DNA of 64,000 nt from Saprospiraceae bacterium. Its GTDB lineage: Bacteria; Bacteroidota; Bacteroidia; Chitinophagales; Saprospiraceae. Where the stretch lies: the NCBI GenBank assembly GCA_016714765.1, contig JADKCF010000010.1, positions 1-64,000 on the forward strand, read 5' to 3'. The notes beneath the pieces are model-generated. The model worked only from the letters and a program-made list of their open reading frames with translations, was not told the DNA's origin and ran no database searches. Positions within the stretch are counted from its first letter, which is position 1, and every line of letters begins with the position of its first letter. Below, piece after piece: positions 56,481 through 64,000 of the stretch. Position numbers and translations under genes: made by a program.

Positions 56481-57190
56481 ATGAAAGATAAGATTTTCCT
56501 TTGCTCACTAGTAGTTATATTATTCTGCCAAAGTACAACGAAAGCCCAGTTTTGGTTTACAAGGTAAAACCTGGACGTATGATGTGACCACCGGGTTTGA
56601 TATCCATAATTATGGAATTCACCGACAGGTAGTCACAGGGGATACTGTCATCATGGGAAAATCAAGTAAAATACTCACTTATTATCCCAAGACTTCTCCA
56701 TCCTTTGTTTCGTATGTATACGAAGAAAACAGAAAAGTTTATTTTTTCAGAAATTTCCAACCTGAACTCATATACGACTTCAACCTTGTCGCAGGAGACT
56801 CACTGAAACATAAATTTTACTCCGGTATTGTAAGAGAGACTGGAGACACTGATATATCAGGATACAATTCTGAAATACATGATAGTACAATACGGAAATG
56901 CCCAGACACCTTATTTGCAAACATTTTTAGAAGGTATCGGCATGGCAGGTGATCCATTGCAAAACGGCTCCTATAAGTGTGGTCCGTTGATACACAATAT
57001 CATAGTGTCTTTAGGGGGGGAAACAGATGTAAGGGTTCAAATCACGGATATGTATGGAAGTGCAGTTATGTCTGATGTGAAAATAGATTGCCTTACAGAT
57101 ATTTCCGCACTTTTGCCGGGAATGTACATAGTCAACATCATTGGAAAAAATACCTTTTATTCTAAAAAATGGATGGTGGCATCCAGATAG
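56481..57190 (+). CDS. Secreted protein with T9SS C-terminal signal (two frame breaks)
   Basis: Protein of unknown function with an N-terminal signal peptide (KIFLCSLVVILFCQSTTKAQ) and a C-terminal T9SS-type domain (VQITDMYGSAVMSDVKIDCL and MYIVNIIGKNTFYSKKWMV). The middle part reads QGKTWTYDVTTGFDI, GDTVIMGKSSKILTYYPK and LQTFLEGIGMAGDPLQNGS, which resembles small secreted Bacteroidota proteins containing one beta-domain. Two +1 breaks are needed: removing one T in TTTT (56550-56553) joins the signal to the body, and one more near 56880-56900 joins the body to the tail; restored length is about 235 residues. The second join is not precisely placed. Located 60 bp after gcvH. Confidence 0.65.
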
Positions 57191-57355
57191 ATTTTCTTGT
57201 ATAGTGATTACAAAATTTAACCAAACAACCTGGTCAAATCATTGCCAAAACTGAAAAAATTTCAATGTTACAATCTGTTAGCTGACATTTTGACATTAAA
57301 TAAGGCATGGCATAGATATTGACAGACAGGGTATGAATCAAAAGAGTTTTTAATT

Positions 57356-59224
57356 ATGTCAAAAGGTAATATATCAGTACAAGCGGAAAATATTTTTCCG
57401 ATCATCAAAAAATTTCTTTACTCTGATCACGAAATCTTTTTACGTGAATTGGTGTCCAATGCTGTCGATGCCACTACCAAAATAAAAACCCTGGCCCACA
57501 AAGGAGAGGTGAAAGGCGATCTAGGCAACACAAATATCGAAATCAAAATCAATCAGGACACTAAGACTTTACATATCATAGATAAGGGCATAGGCATGTC
57601 AGAAGATGAAGTCAATAAATATCTCAATCAAATGGCATTTTCTTCGGCAGAAGAGTTTTTATCAAAGTATAAGGATGACGCTACCATTATTGGGCATTTT
57701 GGTCTGGGTTTCTATTCATCTTTTATGGTTGCTGACAAAGTAGAAGTCATTACTAAATCCTATCGGGCTGATGCACCCGCTGTCAGATGGGAATGCGATG
57801 GTAATCCTGAGTACACTATAGAACCCTATGATAAATCAGAGAGAGGTACTGAAATCATTCTGTATATCAATGATGAAAATAAAGAATATCTCACAGAGAG
57901 CAGGATACGCGAATTACTCAATAAATACTGCAAATTTCTACCTGTAGAGATCAAATTCGGTACTAAAACAGAAAGTACATGGGAAGGCGAGGGCGATGAT
58001 AAAAAAGAAATCAAGACAGAAGTCGATGACATCATCAATAACCCGCATCCTATATGGAAAATGAAACCGGCCGACCTGACTGACGAAGATTATAAAAACT
58101 TCTATAATGAACTGCACCCCTTCAGTCAGCCACCTTTGTTTTGGATTCACCTTAATATTGATTACCCATTCAATTTGACAGGTATCCTTTATTTTCCTAA
58201 AATCGGAAGTAGTTTTGAAGTTCAAAAAAATAAAATTCAGCTCTATAGCAATCAAGTGTTTATCACAGATGATGTCAAGGAGATAGTACCAGAGTTTTTG
58301 ATGTTGTTGCATGGGGTGATAGACTCTCCTGACATTCCGCTCAATGTTTCCAGGAGCTACTTGCAATCTGATGCCAATGTCAAAAAAATAAATACCTATA
58401 TTTCAAAAAAAGTAGCCGAAAAACTTCAATCACTTTTTGAGACAGACAGAAAAGGGTATGAAGAAAAATGGAAGGAGATCAGTACTTTTGTAAAATATGG
58501 CATGATATCAGATGAGAAATTTAATGAAAAGGCCATGACCTTTGCCTTGCTGAAGAATCTCGGAAATGAGCACTTTACTCTGGAAGAATATAAAGAAAAA
58601 GTCAAAGCCACCCAGACAGACAAACACAATAAAGTCATATATCTTTATGCCAATGATGCCAAGGCTCAGCACAGCTACATCAAAGCTGTCAAAGACTATG
58701 GATACGATGTACTGGAAATGGACACTATCATTGACAACCATTTTATGCAACACATCGAGTACAAGGGCAGTGAAGTCACCTTTGTGAGGGTAGACTCTGA
58801 CACACCCGATAATCTGGTTCAAAAAGAAGAAACAAAAGAGTCTGTACTAAGCCAGGCAGAACAGGATAAAATAAAAGATATATTTACCAAATCCGTGACT
58901 AATCTTGGTATGGGCCATATCGAATTGAAAGCCATGTCTCCATCTGATCATCCTGTCATGATCACCAAACCTGAATTTATGCGCAGGATGAAAGAAATGC
59001 AGGCTATGCAGGGTATGGATATGAATATGTTTCCAGACAGCCACAATGTAGTAATCAATACCAACCATCCGCTGATTGCAGACAAGCTTATAAAAATGAA
59101 AAGTGAAGACAAAAAAGCAGATTTCGCCTGTTACTTACATGACCTTGCCCTTCTAAACCAGAATATGTTGAGAGGTGAAGAACTTTCTGCATTTATCAAC
59201 CGTAGTCTGGAATTTGTGAAGTAG
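57356..59224 (+). CDS. htpG: Molecular chaperone HtpG (Hsp90)
   Basis: ATP-dependent chaperone of the Hsp90 family. N-terminal GHKL domain: FLRELVSNAVDA, IIDKGIGMSEDEV, IGHFGLGFYSSFMVADKV. The middle domain contains FPKIGSSFEVQKNKIQLYSNQVFITDDV and the catalytic arginine region LNVSRSYLQSDANVKKI. The C-terminal dimer domain ends at residue 622 (FINRSLEFV). 622 residues, the usual bacterial length. Monocistronic with a hairpin terminator directly downstream. No CIRCE-like or other heat-shock operator was recognised. Confidence 0.96.
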   Translation: MSKGNISVQAENIFPIIKKFLYSDHEIFLRELVSNAVDATTKIKTLAHKGEVKGDLGNTNIEIKINQDTKTLHIIDKGIGMSEDEVNKYLNQMAFSSAEEFLSKYKDDATIIGHFGLGFYSSFMVADKVEVITKSYRADAPAVRWECDGNPEYTIEPYDKSERGTEIILYINDENKEYLTESRIRELLNKYCKFLPVEIKFGTKTESTWEGEGDDKKEIKTEVDDIINNPHPIWKMKPADLTDEDYKNFYNELHPFSQPPLFWIHLNIDYPFNLTGILYFPKIGSSFEVQKNKIQLYSNQVFITDDVKEIVPEFLMLLHGVIDSPDIPLNVSRSYLQSDANVKKINTYISKKVAEKLQSLFETDRKGYEEKWKEISTFVKYGMISDEKFNEKAMTFALLKNLGNEHFTLEEYKEKVKATQTDKHNKVIYLYANDAKAQHSYIKAVKDYGYDVLEMDTIIDNHFMQHIEYKGSEVTFVRVDSDTPDNLVQKEETKESVLSQAEQDKIKDIFTKSVTNLGMGHIELKAMSPSDHPVMITKPEFMRRMKEMQAMQGMDMNMFPDSHNVVINTNHPLIADKLIKMKSEDKKADFACYLHDLALLNQNMLRGEELSAFINRSLEFVK

Positions 59225-59240
59225 CACTTACCTTAAATAT

Positions 59241-59275
59241 AAAACCATCCTTGATATAACAGCAAGGATGGTTTT
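59241..59275. terminator. Bidirectional terminator between htpG and the PorZ-like gene
   Basis: AAAACCATCCTTG (59241-59253) pairs with CAAGGATGGTTTT (59263-59275), a 13 bp stem with terminal A/T runs on both sides. It ends htpG (plus) and the convergent PorZ-like gene (minus). Confidence 0.88.
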
Positions 59276-59305
59276 ATAATTTTATGGATTTTGATCCCGA
59301 CGACA

Positions 59306-61624
59306 TCAGCGGACGATCATGATTTTTGTGACCAGAGCTTCTGAAGAAGTAGATGTGTTTTCATTGGCACTGAATACCAGATAAACACCTGCTGCAGCTC
59401 TGATTCCATTGTAATCATTGCCATCCCAAGTGGCTTGCCCTCCCAATGCTTTTGTTTCATATACCAATCGTCCGTTTATATCTGTAATCTTAATATTGGC
59501 ATCACGAACCAGCCCCTTTATTGCAATAGGGCCTGAATAGTCTGGCCTGACAGGATTAGGATATGCATATACATTGGAGCTAAAGGAGTTGCCTCCACCG
59601 GTTGTTGATGTTTTGTAGCTCTGAATACCCGCTGATGAAATGATCATCATCTCACCGGAAATTTTATTATAACCCAGATCAAGAATTTTATTATTTAGCA
59701 AGGGAGAATTTTTATCGTCAAATTTGGCTTGTTGTGTAATGCCGTCCGGAGATTGGACAAAGATTCCGTTTCGTGTTCCAAACCATTTTCTATTGCCGCC
59801 GTCTGCCTCTATACACAAAATATCTTCATCTCTGAGGAGTAAAGCCGGAATGCCTTCTACCACTACCTTCCTTGTATTCCCTCGGCATGATTCATTAAAA
59901 GGATCTCCGCAGTCAAATACCACCGGACCCATGTCAGTACCCACCCACACGCTTCCATCCAAATCTACCAGAAGGCTATTCACTTTATTGCCGGTTATCT
60001 CACTGTTATTTCTTGTGATGTACCGGATTTTATCATCAGAGGGATCACCAATTTTTGCACCCTCATGGTAGACAATCAAACCGTTTCCGGCACCCACCAC
60101 AGCAATCCATTTATTGCCCTCCTGATCTATGACAATGTCTGCTAGACTGGTACTGCCCGGTACACTGAAACTGTGCCAGGTATTTTCTTTTGTTTTGACG
60201 ACCAAAGGTTTGGGTGCACCAAAATTAGAAATCCAAAGATTTTCATCCTTATCAAAAGTGAGCCCTGCTATCCTGGTTCTGGCATCATCACCCACCACAG
60301 CCTGGAGTACACTGTTATCCTTGTTCCAATGTTTTGCTTCTTTAGTTTCCTCATTGTAAGAAATGATACCATTGTAATAGCTGCCCAGGTATACTTCAGC
60401 TGAAGTAGGATGGGGTGCTATAGCGTAAAGGTTTAAAAAGTCAGTGTTTTTTATAGTGGGTATATTGTCCTGATTAAAATTTGTCCAAATGTTATCCTCC
60501 AGGGTGTAAAAGCCATACCTGGTGAACTTATATTGAAAATCCTCTGTGATACCATTGGAAGCGAGGTAGGCTTTATTTTTTTTAAACCTGACATTGCTTG
60601 CCTCATTAGTAAATGGCACAGGAAAAGTCAGTTTTTTACATTCGCCGGTTTTGCCTTGAGTGTACTTGACAGGATCCCATTGGTCAGCATACCAAATATT
60701 ACCTTTCTGATCTTCTAAAGAATAGACCGCTCTGGACACACACCCATATCCCCGCTCTGATAGTCCATTGGTTTCGCCTACAAAAATGGTTTTACTTGCA
60801 TTATTCTTTTCTACGCCTATCATCAGCTCCGATCCTTCTTCAGAAATATAATTGATGTTTTCTCCACTAGCAGATGGGCTGTACACCATTGAAAAACTTC
60901 CATCATCTTCTGCCTTATATAGGACGTTTTCTGCCAACACAAAAAGTCTGTTAAATTTAACAGCCAATCCTTTGATGGATACTGACGAAGGCAGACCTTT
61001 AGATTCAGGTATAAGCTTCCATATATTAAAATCCGAAAGATTGGTACCATTTTTCTCTACCACAAATAGACCATCATCCGTGCCTGCATAAATTTTACCG
61101 CCAGTTTCTGCAATAGCATTGATTTTTGAGGGCGTAAAAGTTGTAAACGGAAATTCCAGTTCTTGTAGATTGAAACCAAGGATACCAAAATCTGTAGCAA
61201 AATAGGCGTCTTTTTCATTCGCAATGAAAAAATCATTGACGTTTTTACTACCTAGAATGTTTGTATTACTCTCTATAAAAGGAATATTAATGACATCATC
61301 ATTATCCGACGATATTATATCCAGATTGTTGTTAGTATAAACGATGATGAGTTGCTCATTGTAAGAGTCAAAATAAAGTGCTGACACCTGTACATCGCTC
61401 AATCCATCTTCTTTGGACAAAAACTCCACAGAATTATCATCTTTACTGATCAAAAAAATACCTTTTTCTGATGAATAGATGATATGATCCCTGCTTTGAG
61501 TTATCCTTCTGCCCTCTTTATAAGACAAGTGAGATTGCCAGGTACCGATAGGGATGGAACTCTGGCTGATTAATGTCATCTGTGCCATAATGAGCAGAAA
61601 ACCGGTAGAAATAAATTTGTACAT
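59306..61624 (-). CDS. Type IX secretion component PorZ-like (beta-propeller)
   Basis: Surface component of T9SS which, in Porphyromonas, works with the attachment complex that anchors cargo to anionic LPS. N-terminal signal peptide (KFISTGFLLIMAQMTLISQ), then IGTWQSHLSYKEGRRITQSRDHIIYSS, followed by the PorZ-like SVEFLSKEDGLSDVQVSALYFDSYNEQLIIVYTNNNLDII. The body consists of propeller repeats (two-component-regulator type, such as WIAVVGAGNGLIVY, VWVGTDMGPV) and a C-terminal T9SS-type domain that starts near YPNPVRPDYSGPIAIKG. 772 residues, close to known PorZ length. It converges on htpG and is next to nadD. The assignment is by N-terminal and architectural similarity. Confidence 0.85.
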   Translation of the reverse strand: MYKFISTGFLLIMAQMTLISQSSIPIGTWQSHLSYKEGRRITQSRDHIIYSSEKGIFLISKDDNSVEFLSKEDGLSDVQVSALYFDSYNEQLIIVYTNNNLDIISSDNDDVINIPFIESNTNILGSKNVNDFFIANEKDAYFATDFGILGFNLQELEFPFTTFTPSKINAIAETGGKIYAGTDDGLFVVEKNGTNLSDFNIWKLIPESKGLPSSVSIKGLAVKFNRLFVLAENVLYKAEDDGSFSMVYSPSASGENINYISEEGSELMIGVEKNNASKTIFVGETNGLSERGYGCVSRAVYSLEDQKGNIWYADQWDPVKYTQGKTGECKKLTFPVPFTNEASNVRFKKNKAYLASNGITEDFQYKFTRYGFYTLEDNIWTNFNQDNIPTIKNTDFLNLYAIAPHPTSAEVYLGSYYNGIISYNEETKEAKHWNKDNSVLQAVVGDDARTRIAGLTFDKDENLWISNFGAPKPLVVKTKENTWHSFSVPGSTSLADIVIDQEGNKWIAVVGAGNGLIVYHEGAKIGDPSDDKIRYITRNNSEITGNKVNSLLVDLDGSVWVGTDMGPVVFDCGDPFNESCRGNTRKVVVEGIPALLLRDEDILCIEADGGNRKWFGTRNGIFVQSPDGITQQAKFDDKNSPLLNNKILDLGYNKISGEMMIISSAGIQSYKTSTTGGGNSFSSNVYAYPNPVRPDYSGPIAIKGLVRDANIKITDINGRLVYETKALGGQATWDGNDYNGIRAAAGVYLVFSANENTSTSSEALVTKIMIVR

Positions 61625-61712
61625 TTTTGAATGGATTTTTCAATGATATAAAGCGAAAAACGGTTTTATTATTGTTTATGACTGTTAACTTTTGTCGCCT
61701 TGATACACATTT

Positions 61713-62285
61713 TTATTTATACATGGTGGAATTTTCCAGATATTGATACACTGCATCCGGCACAAGATACTGTATGGATTTCCCGTTTTTTATAGCCTCT
61801 CTGATAAATGTAGCAGAGATGTCCAGCATAGGGACATTCATTGTTTTAATATTTGGATGTGAGGCATACTTGCCAGGGTCATATCCCGGTCTTCTGTAAA
61901 GATAAATGGTATAATTTGCCAGCAAAAATTCATAGTTTTTCCATTTTTCTATGCTTTGCAGGTTATCTCCTCCCATGATGAGAGAAAACTCGTTTTTGGG
62001 ATATTTTTCTTTAAGGTAGGTGAGAGTATCTATCGTGTACGACGGAACTGGTAGGGTAAATTCGATATTGGAAGCTCTTATTTTTGAATTATCTCCGATG
62101 GCCAACTGCACAAGATGGTATCTGTCTGCATCTTTGGCCAGAGAAGCTTTATTTTTCAATGGATTGTGAGGACTTACTACCATCCAGACTTGTTGTAGGT
62201 CGGTGTACTCCACCATTTGATTGGCGATGATCATATGCCCGACATGTACAGGATTGAATGATCCAAAAAAAAGACCTATTTTCAT
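61713..62285 (-). CDS. nadD: Nicotinate-nucleotide adenylyltransferase
   Basis: Adenylates nicotinate mononucleotide to deamido-NAD, late in NAD synthesis. Nucleotidyltransferase motifs GLFFGSFNPVHVGHMIIAN at the N-terminus and ISATFIREAIKNGKSIQYLVPDAV at the C-terminus, plus FSLIMGGDNLQSIEKW in the middle. 190 residues, normal. Start is an ATG 7 bp after dnaN, so the two are one transcript. It complements nadA elsewhere in this window as another step of the same pathway. Confidence 0.94.
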   Translation of the reverse strand: MKIGLFFGSFNPVHVGHMIIANQMVEYTDLQQVWMVVSPHNPLKNKASLAKDADRYHLVQLAIGDNSKIRASNIEFTLPVPSYTIDTLTYLKEKYPKNEFSLIMGGDNLQSIEKWKNYEFLLANYTIYLYRRPGYDPGKYASHPNIKTMNVPMLDISATFIREAIKNGKSIQYLVPDAVYQYLENSTMYK

Positions 62286-62292
62286 TCTGATA

Positions 62293-63405
62293 TTAGTTGC
62301 CCATCATCACAGGCATCACTAGCATCAGCAGTGTTTCGCCAGGTTCTTCTTCTATAGGTACGATCAATCCAGCTCTACTCGGAGTAGATAATTGTAATTT
62401 GATTTCATCATTCTCGAGGACATTGAGCATCTCACCCAAAAACTTGGCATTGAAGCCGATTGTCATACTGTCTCCTGAAAAAGCACAATTTAACTGCTCT
62501 GTCGCCTCATTGGAAAAATCAAGGTCCTGTGCAGATATCGTCATGCTTTTCTCTGACAGATTGAGTATGACCTGATTGGTGGATTTATTGGCATAGATGG
62601 CTATCCTTCGAAGAGAACTAAGAAAATCTTTTCTATTGATTGTCGCTTCGTACGGGTTTTCTACAGGTATTACTGCATTGTATTCAGGATATTTTGCATC
62701 GATAAGCCTGCAAACAATCTTCGTCCTGCCAAAATTAAAAAAGATATTCTGTTTGTTGAAGCTGATATTTACATCACATTCTTCTGATAAAGCATTTTTG
62801 ACCAGGGTAAGACCTTTTTTCGGAACGATCAGAGATTTTGCAATATCGGTTTTAAGGTTGCCGACGGTGTACTTGACTAGTTTATGGGCATCAGTAGCGA
62901 CAAAATGCAGTTTTGTGAAGTCTATCTGAATCAGGACTCCAGTCATTGCCAGCCTCAACTCATCGTTGCTTGTTGCAAAGATAGTATTGGTAATGCCTTT
63001 TTGAATTTTTTTAGAGTTGAGTGTAAGAGTCTCGACATCATCTTCTTCTGGAGGATTTGGAAAATCCTCGGCTGTGTCTCCTGATAATTTATAAACTCCA
63101 AAAGCAGAGAGTATTTTTACTCCGTTATTTTCATCCACTGTGATGGTCACCGGTTGTTCAGGAAGGGCTTTGATTGTATCCAGAAGGATTTTTGCCGGAA
63201 TGGCTATGATACCATCTTCATCCGCTGTGACATCCAACTTGGTGATTATCGTGGTTTCCAGATTGGTCGATGTGATGGTCAACACATTGTCACTGACTTC
63301 AAACATATAATCTTCCATAATAGGAAGTACCGGATTGGCACTGATGGCTCCGGACGCAATATTCAATTGTTTTAATAACTCGGATGAGGAAACTTCAAAT
63401 CTCAT
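62293..63405 (-). CDS. dnaN: DNA polymerase III beta subunit (sliding clamp)
   Basis: Homodimeric clamp that tethers DNA polymerase to DNA. Three-domain ring fold: FEVSSSELLKQLNIASGAI at the start, the domain-2 TGVLIQIDFTKLHFVATDAHKLV (family: TGVL..D...L..VATDGHRL) and the C-terminal FNAKFLGEMLNVL and LLMLVMPVMMGN, with the peptide-binding pocket near the end. 370 residues, normal. Unlike in many bacteria it is not next to dnaA in this window. A TATTTTTG -7 element lies 87 bp upstream. It is followed by nadD. Divergent from the M16-like gene. Confidence 0.95.
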   Translation of the reverse strand: MRFEVSSSELLKQLNIASGAISANPVLPIMEDYMFEVSDNVLTITSTNLETTIITKLDVTADEDGIIAIPAKILLDTIKALPEQPVTITVDENNGVKILSAFGVYKLSGDTAEDFPNPPEEDDVETLTLNSKKIQKGITNTIFATSNDELRLAMTGVLIQIDFTKLHFVATDAHKLVKYTVGNLKTDIAKSLIVPKKGLTLVKNALSEECDVNISFNKQNIFFNFGRTKIVCRLIDAKYPEYNAVIPVENPYEATINRKDFLSSLRRIAIYANKSTNQVILNLSEKSMTISAQDLDFSNEATEQLNCAFSGDSMTIGFNAKFLGEMLNVLENDEIKLQLSTPSRAGLIVPIEEEPGETLLMLVMPVMMGN

Positions 63406-63665
63406 TTATAAACCTTTTTAGTTCTTACAATTTATCTCCGAATGGACGGAAGTGACGATTGCTAAATAATTAATCAAAAAAAACTGTGCCACAAAAATAA
63501 TGCATATTATCATATTTCCTAACATAAGCCTGATATTGAATTAATTAAAAATATCTCTAAGGAGAAATTTGGTCTATTAAGATGTGCATCGGGTGATTAT
63601 AGTCTGTGATTTAAGCACTTTTATGAAAAGAAAGAGTGTATTTTTGCCGGAAGAATATTAATAAT

Positions 63666-64000
63666 ATGATCAACAGAAAGATAGGGCCGGGTTCTCACAG
63701 GATAGAAAGCTTGTTTATTCCTGAAATGGAAATATATACCCTTGAAAATGGTGTGAAAGTATGTGAGGTCAATCTGGGCAGTCAGGATGTGATCAAAATA
63801 GAGGTGGTGCATCTAGCCGGCAGAGTAGTCGAAGAGTGTCCGCTCACTGCACGGGCTGTGTCGTCTCTCATTAAAGATGGATGTGGCCACAAAACCTCGG
63901 CTCAGATAGCTGAAGAAATTGACTATTTTGGGTCCAGTATAAAAACCGGCTCTAATATGGATTTTTCATACAGCACGGTGTATAGTCTGACCAAATATGG
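63666..64000 (+). CDS. M16 (insulinase)-family protein, 3' end cut by window, lacks HxxEH
   Basis: Beginning of an M16-type zinc peptidase family member. The first 110 residues show the N-terminal fold: TLENGVKVCEVNLGSQDVIKIEVVHLAGRVVEECPLTARAVSSLIKDGCGHKTSAQIAEEIDYFGSSIKTGSNMDFSYSTVYSLTKYG, matching the strand/helix pattern of M16 domain one (shown here only in parts). The catalytic HxxEH normally placed in the helix after the GRxxE segment is absent: the helix reads ARAVSSLIKDG. It should therefore be the non-catalytic partner of a heterodimeric M16 pair; the active subunit would be expected next to it, beyond the window. A TATTTTTG element at 63639-63646 is 19 bp upstream. Confidence 0.82.
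   Translation, partial: MINRKIGPGSHRIESLFIPEMEIYTLENGVKVCEVNLGSQDVIKIEVVHLAGRVVEECPLTARAVSSLIKDGCGHKTSAQIAEEIDYFGSSIKTGSNMDFSYSTVYSLTKY

Noticed and set aside
57319..57338. Sigma70-like TTGACA before htpG
   Set aside because: There is no -10 box at a usable distance (only 6 nt to the next AT-rich hexamer), and the phylum uses the -33/-7 pattern instead.
57938..58366. 142-residue minus-strand frame opposite htpG
   Set aside because: Antisense shadow of the conserved chaperone frame, with no promoter and no family motifs.
1..64000. tRNA, rRNA, insertion sequences, integrase or attachment sites
   Set aside because: The intergenic gaps were read on both strands. No cloverleaf, no transposase or integrase frame and no terminal repeats were recognised.

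Overview
The window is a housekeeping-rich stretch of a Bacteroidota chromosome, most likely from Saprospirales or a close relative. The evidence is: several start regions carry the Bacteroidota -7 element TAnnTTTG, three of them with a TTG about 20 nt upstream; two type IX secretion (T9SS) components are present (a PorW/SprE-like lipoprotein and a PorZ-like propeller); secreted proteins end in T9SS-type C-terminal domains; there is a 1.9 kilo-residue HYR-repeat surface protein; arginine decarboxylase sits beside a deoxyhypusine synthase-like gene; and the citrate synthase is of the eukaryote-like type. No tRNA, rRNA, insertion sequence, phage gene or CRISPR array was seen.

Layout. 1-3.7 kb: acetyltransferase, saccharopine dehydrogenase-like reductase, pterin dehydratase, peptidyl-tRNA hydrolase, DNA-ligase-associated exonuclease. 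3.9-9.7 kb: the giant HYR/dockerin-like/T9SS protein with a tandem higher-order repeat. 9.8-15.8 kb: recA, a long-chain acyl-CoA ligase, an RsmI-like methyltransferase, a CBS protein and a GH13 amylase, most with broken frames. 16-18.4 kb: polyamine pair. 18.6-24 kb: rimP-nusA-infB operon with a possible leader attenuator. 24.3-26.3 kb: transketolase. 26.3-34.7 kb: a tightly packed eight-gene minus-strand unit, gyrB - small membrane protein - mutL - rhomboid - rhomboid - EEP nuclease - nadA - acetyltransferase. 35-38.8 kb: ahcY, a beta-CASP hydrolase and a flavin reductase. 38.9-43.1 kb: a plus-strand run of thioredoxin-like, grpE, dnaJ, rlmD and a conserved unknown. 43.1-44.2 kb: a 460 bp gap with a promoter-plus-terminator unit (candidate small RNA or leader), then cutC. 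44.2-52.9 kb: PorW/SprE-like, M23 peptidase, HAD-like protein, epimerase, threonine ammonia-lyase, acetyltransferase, START-domain protein, polysaccharide deacetylase. 53-57.2 kb: gltX, citrate synthase, gcvH and a small secreted protein. 57.3-64 kb: htpG, PorZ-like, nadD, dnaN and the start of an M16 peptidase-like gene cut by the window edge.

Genes cooperate in DNA replication and repair (dnaN, gyrB, recA, mutL), translation (infB, nusA, rimP, gltX, pth, rlmD), protein folding (grpE, dnaJ, htpG), NAD synthesis (nadA, nadD) and T9SS export (PorW, PorZ and their probable cargo).

A conspicuous property of the sequence is about 15 single-base frame breaks, nearly all in short homopolymers and several in genes a cell needs (recA, pth). 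They look like sequencing or assembly errors rather than biology, and the features below give restored gene spans. No convincing novel multi-gene defence or biosynthetic system was found. The best unexplained element is the promoter/terminator unit at 43434-43547.
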